From positions 496,001 to 560,000 of the forward strand of contig QEYB01000180.1 of assembly GCA_017562135.1 (NCBI GenBank): 64,000 nt of DNA. Reading direction: 5' to 3'. This document shows, in pieces, positions 11,318 to 23,010 of this stretch. The translations under genes were made by a program, and so were the position numbers. The number at the start of each line of letters is the position of its first letter. Position 1 is the stretch's first letter. This DNA comes from Dipylidium caninum (lineage: Eukaryota; Platyhelminthes; Cestoda; Cyclophyllidea; Dipylidiidae). The notes beneath the pieces were generated by a model, which did no database searches, was not told where the DNA came from, and saw only the letters and a program-made list of their open reading frames with translations.

Positions 11318-12718
11318 ATGGATTGTTTGTTCTTTCTTTCAAGCAGATTGAGGAAATCAGCGTCTGATTCACAACAGTATCCTCAAAACGCTGAAGTTGC
11401 CACAACTACGACGTCATCTGAGAGGATCACTGTCAACGTCAGCGGTTTAATTTTTGAAACTTACACTAGCACCTTGAACAGATTCCCTAATACTCTCCTT
11501 GGAAATCCTGCCAAACGCTCCAAGTTTTATGATCGGGATCGCGGACATTATTTTTTTGACAGACATCGAGAGAGTTTTGAAGGTATTATTTTTTACTATC
11601 AGAGTAATGGTTTTATTCAACGTCCCGTGGCGGTTTCGCTTGCAGTGTTCTTGGAAGAAGTGAAATTTTATCAGCTTGGTGATGATGCAGTACGCCTTCT
11701 ACTCAGAAATGAAGGCCTGAAGTTTATCGCAGATGTTCATTTACCTGATAATGACATCCGGCGCGCTATCTGGTTATTCATGGAGTATCCATTAAGTTCT
11801 CGCTATGCTAAATGGTTTTCTCTTTTCTCCATCACAATGATTTTAATATCCCTCGGGAGTTTTTGTTTGGAAACCTTACCAGTATTCATTACCTACCATG
11901 TATCTCTGACTGATTCCGTTCCCAGATTCACTGCAGACAATGTTTTCTTCAAAGAGGAATTTTTTTACCTTGAATTAGTTTGTATGTTATGGTTTACCAT
12001 TGAAATCATAATTCGATTTTTTAGTTGCCCTAATAGATACGCCTTCTTTAAATGTCCCTTAAACATTCTTGACATCATCTCTGTTATGCCATTTTATGCT
12101 TTGCTTATAATGATAGGTTTGAGAATCCCACTTACATCATCGACTATTTACCTAAGATTCTTTCGTTTTCTACGACTTCTTCGCGTTATTCGGGTATTGA
12201 AACTATCGCGTCACTCGAAAGGCCTACAAGTGCTTGCCAAAACAATGATAACGAGTGTTCGCGAGCTTACGCTTTTACTTTTCTTCTTAATTGTATGCGT
12301 TGTACTTTTTGCTACCATGGTTTATTACACGGAGCTGGACTCACGTCCCAACACCTTTAGCAGTATCCCCGATTCGTTTTGGTGGGCGGTTGTGACGATG
12401 ACCACCGTGGGATATGGAGACATGCATCCAAGAACAACTCTTGGAAAATTTGTCGGGTGTTTGTGTGCCGTTGCTGGTGTCCTCACAATAGCTCTTCCTG
12501 TGCCTGTGATTGTGTCAAATTTTAACTATTTTTACATGAAAGAAAGGGAAAATGAAGAACTCATTAAATATACTCTTTTTGATCGAGGGAAATCTCGTGG
12601 CAATAACAATTCTAGTTTATCTGTCTCTCCACTTTTCAATGATGTCATTACTTATGGTGGCAATACCATATTCTCGAATGAACAGAAGATTTCTTACAAT
12701 GAGAGATTAGGTAACTGA
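11318..12718 (+). CDS. Voltage-gated potassium channel, Shaker/Kv1 family (intronless)
   Basis: A single uninterrupted frame of 466 aa. The N-terminal T1 tetramerisation domain (about residues 35-125) carries the Kv1 hallmarks FPNTLLGN, YFFDRHRESFEGIIFYYQSNG and FLEEVKFYQLG. Six membrane segments follow: S1 from about residue 170, S4 at 279-298 with a basic residue every third position, the S4-S5 linker KLSRHSKGLQVL, the pore with filter TTVGYGD (362-368) and S6 with the PVP hinge (394-396). It should form tetrameric outward K+ channels in nerve or muscle. The tail is short and lacks the Kv1 C-terminal PDZ motif. The hydrophobic-then-basic N-end (MDCLFFLSSRLRKS) could act as an inactivation ball, which is a guess. 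An AATAAA lies 89 bases after the stop codon. The odd S4 charge and pore histidine are reported as findings. Confidence 0.95.
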   Translation: MDCLFFLSSRLRKSASDSQQYPQNAEVATTTTSSERITVNVSGLIFETYTSTLNRFPNTLLGNPAKRSKFYDRDRGHYFFDRHRESFEGIIFYYQSNGFIQRPVAVSLAVFLEEVKFYQLGDDAVRLLLRNEGLKFIADVHLPDNDIRRAIWLFMEYPLSSRYAKWFSLFSITMILISLGSFCLETLPVFITYHVSLTDSVPRFTADNVFFKEEFFYLELVCMLWFTIEIIIRFFSCPNRYAFFKCPLNILDIISVMPFYALLIMIGLRIPLTSSTIYLRFFRFLRLLRVIRVLKLSRHSKGLQVLAKTMITSVRELTLLLFFLIVCVVLFATMVYYTELDSRPNTFSSIPDSFWWAVVTMTTVGYGDMHPRTTLGKFVGCLCAVAGVLTIALPVPVIVSNFNYFYMKERENEELIKYTLFDRGKSRGNNNSSLSVSPLFNDVITYGGNTIFSNEQKISYNERLGN

Positions 12719-12806
12719 CCGAAATGTGCACTAACAAAGTGGTTGCAGGAAATATTGGACAATGTGATGGGAATATTATAACCTAGTGTACCGTTGCTCG
12801 CCTGTT

Positions 12807-12812
12807 AATAAA
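12807..12812 (+). terminator. Poly(A) signal of the Kv channel gene
   Basis: AATAAA hexamer 89 bases downstream of the channel stop codon, in the expected position for 3' end cleavage. Confidence 0.5.
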
Positions 12813-13560
12813 CCTTTGTTATGTATCCGCAAGGATTTCGTTTGACTTGTTTTCTTTAATTCTATGTTTTCATAATGGATGTTGACATTTTGGAACGTAG
12901 CACTTGAAAACTCTTTAAGTGTATACGTGTCACATTATCCAAAATATATCAAGAAGCAAGGTATGGGGATAAGGAAGAATTAGGTGTTGTATATAAACTT
13001 TGTTCCATTTAATCACTCTTGGTATGTTGACGAGGTGCCTTTCAGACTTATGGCTGAGGTTCCCGGTTTGCAATTATAAATGAATCGTACACATATCCAT
13101 TCTTGTAATGGCTTGTATGATTAATAATAGGTTATGATCATGAATAGTTAACTATATTTACAATTCTGTGAGAGACTACTGGTTTCCTCACTCACCAGAA
13201 AGGGAAATAAAGCTACTAACCACAGTAGCACAGCCGTTTACGCTGAAACATATATCAACAAGCGTGGCACAGGGAGATGTCTGCAAATGCCTCTCCAAAT
13301 CCCCGTTGGAAAACATTTACTTATGAGGAATAGTTGGACCAGTTTGCCAGTAAGTGGACCAGCAGGCTATAAACTTAATCACGAATGTATTTTTTGCCTA
13401 ATGCATTCCTCTGAAGCACTTTGACTACTGGCCTAAACACTCGGCTCTTCAATATGTCCCCGATGTGTTAGGTCGTGAGACGCGTTCCTCATGTCCCCGA
13501 AAAGAACTCAACTAACTTGTTGAGGGTGGCCGAGGTTCACGCAGAATATCACAGTGTTAA
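12813..13560. other. Spacer after the Kv gene
   Basis: AT-rich sequence without convincing exons on either strand. Confidence 0.35.
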
Positions 13561-15381
13561 CAAGAACCTTTCTTGGCCCTTAATTCAGTGTGGTTCCGTG
13601 ACGAGACTATTGTTTTACACTTGATCGCCCGTACAAACTGGCGTCTTGGGTCGGGATATGCAGAAGGACTCAGACATTACAAAATAATTTTCGCTACAAT
13701 CAGTTCTCAGTGTATTTCAATGAGGTGCAAACTCATCCCAATACCGCGACTGAAGCGTGAATTCAAACGGTGCAGTCCCTCATCCCTGAAGAGCAGCAAT
13801 ACAACTTAACCTACTTATTTCCTCTCTCTCATTTTTAATGATATGTTTTTCCCATTTTGTTTAGCGCCTTTACGCACTTGGGGCGAAAGAGTCGACTGAC
13901 AAGCCACGGAGACACCAAAGTTTGTAGAAACTCGGCTTTTTTAGCGATTTTGACAGGTCGGCGATATTCAAACTGGCCGCCGCGCAAATCACCTCAAGAT
14001 ATAACAAAGCACTTTGATTTCTCACCTTCTGGTTGCGTAGTCTAAACAACCGTGCATTCAATTATTGCGAGTAAATTTTTCCATCTTTTAGTACTGCTAC
14101 ATCGTAACTGATTTGCCGAGACATCTAGGTGTCACCCTGCTGTTTTACACGCTCCCAGGAGCCCCTGAACTAACGATATCCTCAGCGGTCCATCCATGCG
14201 AAAGCATTTCATCTGTTTCCATTTCCACCGAGAAGTCTCCTCATCCCCTTTGCAGCGTTCTATGTCGCGATCCGAAAATGTTCAAAATCGCATCAGACCA
14301 ACACCCCGTTCACGGCCGCCAAACCACGATGCACTGTGGACAATTTGCTCGTCAAGCTAATGCACACTTTTTGTAGTATAAGCGTGTGTCTCAGTACGTA
14401 AGGATTATGCTCCCAGAAATGTGCAAAGAGGACTCTTCCATTAACACCCTCCTCTACTTTATGTCTTCCCCTGCGCAATTGTTTGGCAAACTAACTGCCT
14501 CATCAGCCGGCTTCCCGATTTCTAACGTGATTAGCGTTTTCGCAATCTGAACGCGTTCACTTATTTCATTTTTTGGTTGTGAATGGCTAAAAAGAGGACG
14601 ACCCCCTCGTTCGTCACTCCTCCACGACGAGGGCACGTGATCAGTCCCTCAACGTCCTTCACTGGGTCCGTTCCCAAACGGAGTGAACAAGTGTGATGCG
14701 ATGCACTGACCGCAACTAAGAAAAATAATTTATCATACCTACCACAGTCACTCATGTTAATAGTCGAAAAACTTATTTATTTGGAACTGTGGCACCGCGA
14801 TAACTCGATAAAGGCGCCTCCACCAACTCAGGAAGCGTCGTCAGCTAGGCTACGCAGACGTAAATGAGGCGGGACAGCAGCAGAGACGAGCATCCACTAG
14901 CAACACACAAAACCCCGGCTCTTGATGCACTTTGTCATCACTTACTCTTCAGGAAATGTGGACATCCACCATCTGCCTTCACTGTCTGAGGTTTTCAAGG
15001 AAGGCAAACAAACTTCACTGCTCACAATTCCGACCTCAGTATACAATCTCTCATATCCGCATTCTTCCCACGTGGATCAGTTCACATTTACAAAACCTCG
15101 ACCTGAACCAAGTGGTGCACAAGGAAAGACGTCAACATTTGTCTACTTCATTTTCTGAAATGTTGAAAGCCTTTCTCACATTTTATTGCCCTGGCGTGTT
15201 GTTGATTTCTCCATTATACAGGAGCATTTATAAAATTCACCATCAAAAGACTGACTGTAGTAGACACCTTGTGCGTTCCTCAAAACCATTTTCTTCTACT
15301 GACACTGATTCGGATGTAATTTCGGCGCTCCCGGACGCAAAAAATCTCTGGGAGAAATTAATCCACAGGTGCCGTGCCTAA
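13561..15381 (+). CDS. Cluster of weak coding exons, product unknown
   Basis: Several short stretches on this strand read like protein and sit next to possible splice sites: about 13864-13918, about 13945-14030 (RRYSNWPPRKSPQDITKHF), about 14185-14356 (RSMSRSENVQNRIRPTPRS), about 14952-15130 (HLPSLSEVFKEGKQTSL) and 15222-15381, ending in a stop after LPDAKNLWEKLIHRC. The last two are the best. They could be the 3' part of one gene whose 5' exons lie further left; if so, the Kv gene would sit inside an intron. I could not build one continuous in-phase model and do not recognise the product. It is a candidate gene region, not a finished annotation. Confidence 0.3.
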
Positions 15382-16385
15382 AAAAAAGTAATACATTACT
15401 TTGGAAACAATTAGAACCGGAATACCTCGCATAAAACATAATGGCTTTGGGTTTTTGATAATTATAATATCAGCATTGGTAGACAAACTGTCGTTTATTA
15501 CAATTCCGGCATATTTGAATTTTTTGTGGTAGAAATCCATCCTGCAAATGAAAGTTGACATTCATTGTGGACGATTACAGTGAAACTTTGTTGATGCACA
15601 ACGGACAATTCTCTAAGAACCACCTCAACGGCAGCGTTTATTTGTAAAGTCAGTATTAAATTGGATGAGAATTTCGACCAAAGTGAATTGAAACTCTCAG
15701 TTCCTGATTTTTACAAGATTAGAACACGATTCGTCTTTTGGTATTAACTATGACAGGCCATACTTAAATGGAAGCATGTAGTGCCATTAATACGACGCTT
15801 ATTTGGGAGAGTAGACGTCCTTTTTACGAATCTGTCACTTCTTCGCCATATGGCGGAGCACGCATCTTCTTGAGCACATACAAATTAGCGTATGACCGTG
15901 TGCCTCTACGTACCTAGCAGAATCACTTCGAACAGAAGCAATAGTAGTACCGTCACCCTTTAATTAAGCATTTTATTACTTCAGGGACAAATCGTGATGA
16001 TATTAACGATCCCACAGGAAGGGTGTAGAAGGGTTCCCTTAAATATCCTTTTCTCAACTGCCCAAAGATAATCTCCGAAGGTTTTTAGACAATATATCTT
16101 AATAACATATCCACTTTACCTCCTATTTTAAGTTTGAGAAGAAATGATCTGTAAAAGTATATGAAGCAAATAAGGTGATTGGAAATAACTGCCAGGCTAT
16201 TCTGCAAAACGTCCCTCCTTCGCGTAGAACGGTTTCTAAGTAATTGTTAATCATGGCAGTAAAACATCCTAATGACTCAAACAAGTAGCTTCTTACAAAA
16301 ACATAAGCTCTTAATGATTAAAGGTGGTGCTCATTAAATGTTAAATTATGTTAACTCACACATCAAAAGTTAGATAGGTAAGAAC
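15382..16385. other. 3' region of ropporin gene, last exon unresolved
   Basis: No convincing gene on the + strand. The last coding piece of the ropporin gene, if it exists, should lie here on the - strand. A candidate on the - strand at about 16200-16250 reads NNYLETVLREGG, resembling the YLxxL element near ropporin C-termini, but its splice phase does not match. Confidence 0.3.
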
Positions 16386-17372
16386 CTGTCCCTGATGGGT
16401 TGCGGGGACATTCCCATCTATTTCCGCGAGATACCGGTAGAGGTCCTTGAACATTTCAAACGGAATACGTGCGGCTCCACCCTCTGGGTCAGAAGTTAAT
16501 AATTCACAGAGGAGCTTCATCGTAGTAGCCAGGGTCTACAATTTACATTAAATCAACAAAGTTTGCATCCCCCACAATTAGACTTATCCACTGCATCTGC
16601 TTTTAAACCATAATTGTGCGACTGCACATACACTACTGAACCTAAAAATAATGCAAGGTTATAATGTAAAACATAAGCTCGCAAATAACGGTTACACATA
16701 AGAGTTCGTACAGGCGCAACTTGGGCGGCCGCAATGGCAAAAAAATGGAGCCAACGTGCATCATCGATGAAGTTACCAATACGCCAAATTTCTTGAAGGC
16801 GTTCTAATGGCAGCGCTAACGCAAGCCATTTTTCCTCTAGCTTACATAAGTGTACTCGTTGAAAACCGCCAAGCTGAATGGGGAAAGGGGAACAAGTTTC
16901 AACACTTATTACATGTTACTCAATATATAACTGTCGGTCAGTTATTCAAACCACAGAGAAATGCACAATGACAAGGAAGTAACCGATAATTTGTGAAGTA
17001 ATAAGATTATCATAACAGTTGAGAAGTAAATAATAGGTAGAAAGTTTTTACATTAATAAAATTAAAAGTGGATATTCCTAAACCTGGTTGTGTAATATTT
17101 TTAAGAGACCGGGTGTCAGCCCCGTGTCGGTTTTCTGTGACGAAATGGCCATTTCTAAGCGTTCTTTGACTGGTGGGACTTCGTTATGTGCAAGTGCCTT
17201 AAAGTATCTAATACCTTATTTTAATTAACCGACCATACTCATAAGACCAAGCAAGGGGATCCTGAGGCTGTGTTCTAATGGCTGCTTTGGTAAATTGCTT
17301 TAATATGTCAGGCAGTCCTGGTGGAATTTCAATTTGTTCGTGGCAGTAATAGGGTACGTCCGCAATGGGCAT
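16386..17372 (-). CDS. ROPN1L: Ropporin-1-like protein (RIIa-domain cilia/sperm protein)
   Basis: Four exons on the minus strand, 17239-17372, 17084-17207, 16721-16873 and 16386-16535, join in frame to 187 codons. The first intron is only 31 bases. The N-terminus has the dimerisation/docking (RIIa-like) signature IPPGLPDILKQFTKAAIRTQ, then KTDTGLTPGLLKILHNQ, LEEKWLALALP and LTSDPEGGAARIPFEMF followed by LYRYLAEIDGNV, all in the order found in vertebrate ropporins. Ropporins bind A-kinase anchoring proteins in the sperm fibrous sheath, and the family includes radial-spoke protein RSP11 in algae, so a role in flagella or cilia is likely. Introns 2 and 3 start with weak GTT donors. Vertebrate family members are 212 to 230 aa; either a short last exon is missing or the frame runs on 9 codons to a stop at 16356. 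The neighbour U1-70K diverges from it 541 bases away. Confidence 0.88.
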
Positions 17373-17913
17373 AACGCGATCTGTAAGCCTCCGCTATGTG
17401 TCACTATGACAACGAGATTACCCAATCGGCGAAACATTACAATAATCATTTTACATCCATTAAGACTTACGGAGCATCTTAACTGCTTCAGAATTACCAG
17501 ATAACCCGATTTATTAAAATTAGGGAGACGTATATGGAGAAGTTAAGCGCTGCTGACTGGTTTACATCGGACAATTCAAGTGGGGTGTGTGTATGCAAAA
17601 CTCGATTGGTTTACTAATATCACGGATCGCAGTGTGTTGGTGGAGTAATACCGATTAGTGTAGCGTGCATTATTTCGAACAGTCAAATCATAATTTGTCG
17701 CATCAAGCGTAAGTCCAGAAATTATTTTCAAGGAGGCAAATTAATCACAAATATTACCCCTCGAGTTCATCGAACCGTAATTTTGCCGGCAAATGTTTAC
17801 TAATGTCTTCTAAATCAAGGAAGAGCCTGGGATTATGGAGCCCATTTATTACATGGTAATTAGCTTGTTTAAAGTCGCCCCACCCAACTCGCGCGTGTTC
17901 GTAGTGTCGAATA
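17373..17913. promoter_or_regulatory. Short divergent intergenic region (ropporin / U1-70K)
   Basis: 541 bases separate the two start codons of divergently read genes, so the promoters of both must lie here or overlap. No TATA box or known motif could be assigned with confidence. Confidence 0.45.
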
Positions 17914-20117
17914 ATGACTCAATTCCTTCCTCCGAATCTACTTGCTCTTTTTGCTCCACGAGATCCGATTCCATATTTACCGCCAATAGAAAAGCACAAA
18001 AACCACCGAAAACTACCTTACACTGGTGTCGCTCAGTTTTTGGGGGAGTTCGAGGTATTTCTGATTTTCTCTTGATTTTGCATCGTTTGCGACTTTTCCG
18101 TCGGATATTCCCTCAATTTTAGGATCCTTCAGAAACTCCCGTCTCATCTAGAATTGAAACCCGAGAAGAACGAAAAGCCCGAAAGCGCAAAGAAAAACAA
18201 GAGCAGGCGAATTACAAACTCGAACGGGATCTGGCTCTGTGTACTTATCATTTTTGTTCCTTTTTTATCGTTAGGGAACCCCAAAAAACTTGTCGTGGGT
18301 ACCACTAACGCATATAATACTCTCTTTGTTGCTCGATTGGTATGACTTAACTTAAATTATGATTTATTGCATAGAACTATGATACTTCTGAACATAAACT
18401 GAGACGAGAGTTTGAGATCTACGGGCCAATCAAGAAGGTTTTGGTCCCTTTTTTGCTTTATTGTTAGTTAGATTTGTATGATTAAGGATGCAGCTTCCGG
18501 TAAACCTCGAGGCTACGCCTTTATTGAATTTGAACATGAGAGGGACATGCACGGTAAGCTTAATTTAAATGCAATTTGAGGTGTCTAAATTGTCGCCTTT
18601 AATGTTGGTATCTTGTATCTTTGCGCCGACGTTTTGTTGAAGCGCAGATGACTGCTTAGCAGCCAGCACGGTTGGATGAAATGTACTTAGGTATCAATAT
18701 GCGTCAGGTATGGTTTGTGTTCGAGGCAAGCACTCGCAGCTTTCATTGGATGCCTGGTTTAATGGAAAACAATAGATTGTAGCAAAAAGGCATTGATGTA
18801 AGATTTCTTGTCTTTTTTTATTCAGACCGAATTACGATTGCCGGCTTGGGATCCTCTAGCCGCGTTTGAATGTCATTAGGCAAATTTCAACATTTAATCT
18901 TATTTTCTGGTAAGCCGGGTAAGATTTACCAGGGAAAAGTTTGCTCTGGTAATGCTACTCATAATAATACGCAGTAGCCACGTTGAGATAGGTCCAAACT
19001 TCGTCAACACATGTCCCTGGGAAGCACGAGGCTCTAGCCAACGGTAGTTTTGGTAAGCGCGGCCTACATCGGGTAGAATTTTTTATTTGTTATTTTTCTT
19101 CCTGTTTCCTTTTTGAACACGCTTGTCCTCGGCCGCTGCTTTGACTGTAAAGCTGCGAATAAGGATGCGAATGGTCGCAAAATTGACGGACACCGGGTTC
19201 TTACCGACATTGAACGTGGAAGAACTCGCCCTGATTGGCGACCGAGACGACTAGGTTAGTCTTCATATATCACTGTACCCGTTATTAGATATAGCATTAG
19301 ACTGTGTTTATCTTTTTCCTAAAAAATATTCAAGTGATTAACCACCTTCCTAACGACTTATGGCGCACTACTTTGTTTGCGCTTTGTTTTGTATCCATTC
19401 TCAACGCATGCATGTTACTAGGTAGGGGTCTTGGTAAGTCCCGCAGCGGCGGCCCAAGTGACTCGCGCCGTGACGACAGAAGGCGAGATGACGACCGGGA
19501 TCGGGACCGTGAGAGGGAACGTGACCGTGATCGAAGACGTCGCAGTAGGTCTCGCGAGTACCGCGATCGTCGCCGTAGAAGTCGTAAGCTATATTTATTA
19601 TTTTCTGCCGGTAGTACGTTGGAAGCGTATTCTCCGACTTTACGCGCTACTTTTCACGGCTTTTTCCATCAATGTAACTGGTTTATCATAAGATGTATTG
19701 GAATTTAGGCAGCCGAGAAAGAAGACGTAGCCGTGATCGTTCTCGTGAACACGGACGCAGAGACAGATATCGTCGAGATGAACTGTCCCAATACGGTGAG
19801 TACGGCGCAGAAATTAAGGCGGAATATAATGGTGACTACTGACCTGTTTGTTAGCGATTGAGTTTTTGACAAAATCCATGTATACACGTCCTTCCAACCC
19901 CCTTCCACTTTTGTCAATATAATGTTTCGGTAAAGTTTTCTATTTTTACGGAAGTCTGTTGGTGAGTATTTTTTTATGTTCTGGTCTGTACGATCATTTC
20001 ATGAAAGGTCATGGTAACAGGCACTGGAGGAAGGTCCTCAACTGTAGGTATATTTGGGAGCCTTCCGGTAACAACAAGCGAGAATCACCCCAGCAATCTG
20101 AAACAGTGAAAGCGTAA
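17914..20117 (+). CDS. SNRNP70: U1 small nuclear ribonucleoprotein 70 kDa (U1-70K)
   Basis: Nine exons join without a frame break: 17914-18054, 18123-18240, 18275-18339, 18375-18437, 18472-18553, 19153-19254, 19422-19583, 19709-19795 and 20008-20117, giving 309 aa. The start is fixed by [20 protein letters not shown], essentially identical to the human N-terminus that wraps the U1 core. The RRM follows, with RNP2 (NTLFVARL) and RNP1 (RGYAFIEF), then the conserved [18 protein letters not shown] and an RD/RS-rich tail. The protein binds stem-loop I of U1 snRNA and defines 5' splice sites in the nucleus. Introns 2 to 4 are 34 to 35 bases, while intron 5 is about 600 bases. The tail is much shorter than in human (437 aa), and exon 9 is the least certain part. 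Confidence 0.95.
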
Positions 20118-21539
20118 ATGATTAATTGTAGCAAAGCAACAGTTTGATCAAATGCGTTGTTACAACAACCTGTGTTTTACGATTTGGCCCGACTGGAGCT
20201 TGGTCCGCCGTTAGAACTAGGTATATTGCTATCTATTGGGCTAAGGTTGGCACTAGTCTCTCTCTCTAGTCACTGAGACTGTTCCCTTTTAATGTTGTTT
20301 ATTAGCCGGACGTGATGCGGCATTTCAAAAGCAGTTGAACTATGTCGCTGTAAGGTAAATGATATTAATGGCAGCAGGTCGTCATTTTCTTTTATTTAAT
20401 ATCTGCTTCGAAGCCAACTTCGTCCTCAGATATTCTTGAATCAATAAGGAATCAAAGATCAGTGGAGCTATTTTTTGCCCAGACCGAGTTCGCGTTCATA
20501 GTGAAGGTTTTTAATTCGATATGAGCTCCCCGTTTGTGCTGCAAAGGGTGAGGATTGAACCGGAAAATTGGAAGTTTTTAAAAAGGTACGCGGACCACAT
20601 GATCAGCTCTACTTTATTTCTTAATGCAAATTATATCAAGCTCTTGAAACTGTGATGGGTTCTTTTCGTATCTGGTCAATGGAAATTAAAATCGAACGCT
20701 GTCTCGAGTAGGTAAACCGAAAGACCTCTTACGGTAGTCTAGGCCGTGAACTTATGAGGTAACACTTCGATCGACCTCAGATTTTACGGCTCTTTTTGGT
20801 GTACACATGTGGTCGACCGTTTCTTACAGCTAATTTTAAAACAAAAGATGAGAAATCATGGCGACTGCAGAAATAAAGACTATCCTCCCTGTTTTCAACA
20901 CTAAAAAACGCTCTAATTGGTGTTTCGTAAGTTAAGCATGGCAACTATTATCGTATAAAAGATGCTTAAGCAATCTACCTTTCTAAATAGGTTAATTTAC
21001 CAGATTTCACGTTCTTAGCAGTGAAGCAAACAAAATGAGTTCTTTCAGTAATGAACGCGAATTTGTTCCCAACCATACAAACTGTCCAGTAAAGAAAGAG
21101 CGGCACTAATTGGGAATAGACTCACTTCAACAATTGCGAGGGAGAGAAGGACGACGCAGATGATGAAAAGAGTAGAATTCAATTCGTCCGTAATCCTCGA
21201 GATGCACCCCTAAGATAGTAGTAGGGGGTCAGAGAATATTTGAATTCGCAAATTAGTAAGCTTGAACAGGTAGCTATTACTCGGTTCACAGTGGCGAAAG
21301 AAGGTAGTTCAAGATCCGCAATTCGTTAAATTTTACATTATAGCCAGAAAATCAAAACGTTCAGAGGTAACTAAGGCGCGTCTTAATTCGACAGGCTGCA
21401 TTCGGTACTCTGCAAGTTGGCAATAAGAAGCAACGGTTTAAGGCACAACGGAGCTAACAAAAAAATATATACTTTATAAATGACCAAGCATAATCACGTA
21501 AATCACTGTCGCCTGGACGACGGTCCACAAATTTCCTGC
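20118..21539. other. Convergent intergenic stretch, no gene seen
   Basis: Lies between the 3' ends of U1-70K (+) and the tetraspanin (-). No exon-like open frame on either strand; it may hold both 3' untranslated regions. Confidence 0.4.
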
Positions 21540-23010
21540 AGTTATAGTAATAAAATTGACAAAAAAAATACCTAGAGAAAATACACCATTTAAACTTTGC
21601 GACAAATTACACAACGCCAACTCGGAAAAAAGTGCATGACCCATTAGTGCTGTCAAGCATAAAGAAGTTAGGAGGCCTTTCCAAAAACCATGGATTTTTA
21701 ATTTCGCTTTAAGTTTAGGGATTCAAAACGTCACAGAACACGCCTATCTTTGCCATTTAATGCGAAAGCATAAAATGCAATGGTAGAAAATTTGTTACAA
21801 GAAATTCATCAATGGAATAGACAAAGCAAAAAGAGTTGTCAATGTCATCAGGGTTAGAGATTAAAAACCAATGTAAGAATGAAATAAAGAGTGGCAAATG
21901 TAAGATTGTAAGATGATAGACTATTAAAAACATAAATGAGGAGTTTCACTCATTAAAACACTTGAAAAAATAAAGGGATAACAAGAAATTGGGAAAAGAA
22001 TCCGCTGTACTGCATCTACACTTAAGGAAAATTCAAAAAACGATCTTTTTATTATGTATTAGTTGTACAAATAATTCATCTGTTAACTAACACTAGCAGA
22101 ACAATACACAAAATGTGAGTTGAAATTATGTTAGGGGCAAGTTGTGTAAAAAATGCGACCATTTTCCTCAACGGACAGTATTCCTCAACACGTAATACAT
22201 CTCTTTTACTTTTAATAATAAGATAACTAAATAGAATAAAGTATGGCGATATATAATAATAATAAAAAATCTGAGAAAAAGGGGAAGTAAAAGAGAAATT
22301 ACTTTATAGTAGACATTTGAGGGATGAACAATTTTGCCACAATCCATATTTCGACCAATGCAACAAGAACTCGGTACAATAACGGGCCCTGTGGAGGCCT
22401 CATTAACGGCAATCTTGGAATTATTTTCAAAAGCGGTCCCGTGCCAATCGCGATAGTTCCTGGCTCCACAACATTGAAAATCTCTTTGAAGGACGTCAAC
22501 AGCACGAGTCAGTTCATTATTCATTGGATGGTAATCATTCCTCATTTTCGAGGCAAGCTTATCAGCATTCCACTCATATGATATTCTATAATAAACTAAA
22601 GCAGTCGCAGCGGCACCCAATTGCAAGAAGAGAGCAAGAGCCAAAAATGTGGCGAACTAATGCAACTCAGCAAAAAATACAAGCGAACCGCTTTAATAGA
22701 GGAAGGATTGTTTTTCGCTAAGGCAATGAGTCCAAAAGAACATACAATCGTAAGTAAAATGCCAATGCCGATAAGAAGATAAGTGTTAACAAAAACCATT
22801 TCGCTCAAAAGCATCGACAAAATGCGATTTCTTGAAAGTGTAAAATAAACCCCGAGACAAATGAAGGCAAGTGCAATAGCCTACAATAAATAATTTTAAT
22901 AGTTTTACCATGAGGATTAAAGTGAAGAATATTAGAAAGGTTTTCGTCCAGTTTGGGGCGCAAACACAGCACCGTGATTTATTTCCTTTTACATCAGTTT
23001 CTGTAGGCAT
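21540..23010 (-). CDS. Tetraspanin
   Basis: Three firm exons on the minus strand, 22909-23010, 22689-22880 and 22303-22656, encode 216 aa. Introns 1 and 2 are only 28 and 32 bases. The short cytosolic N-end (MPTETDVKGNKSRCC) leads to TM1, TM2 with a conserved LLIGIGILLTI core, TM3 and a large extracellular loop bearing the tetraspanin hallmarks CCG, PSSCC and a further Cys (MDCGK). Exon 4 (about 21743 down to 21540 or lower) should supply the last loop Cys and TM4 (GLLTSLCLTALMGHALF) and reads in phase, but an in-frame TGA interrupts it at 21723-21725. Tetraspanins organise plasma-membrane microdomains; in parasitic flatworms they are abundant in the outer tegument. The subfamily is not resolved. 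Start is from the first ATG of exon 1. Confidence 0.85.

Noticed and set aside
22324..22581. Plus-strand frame across the tetraspanin
   Set aside because: Shadow of tetraspanin exon 3 on the other strand.
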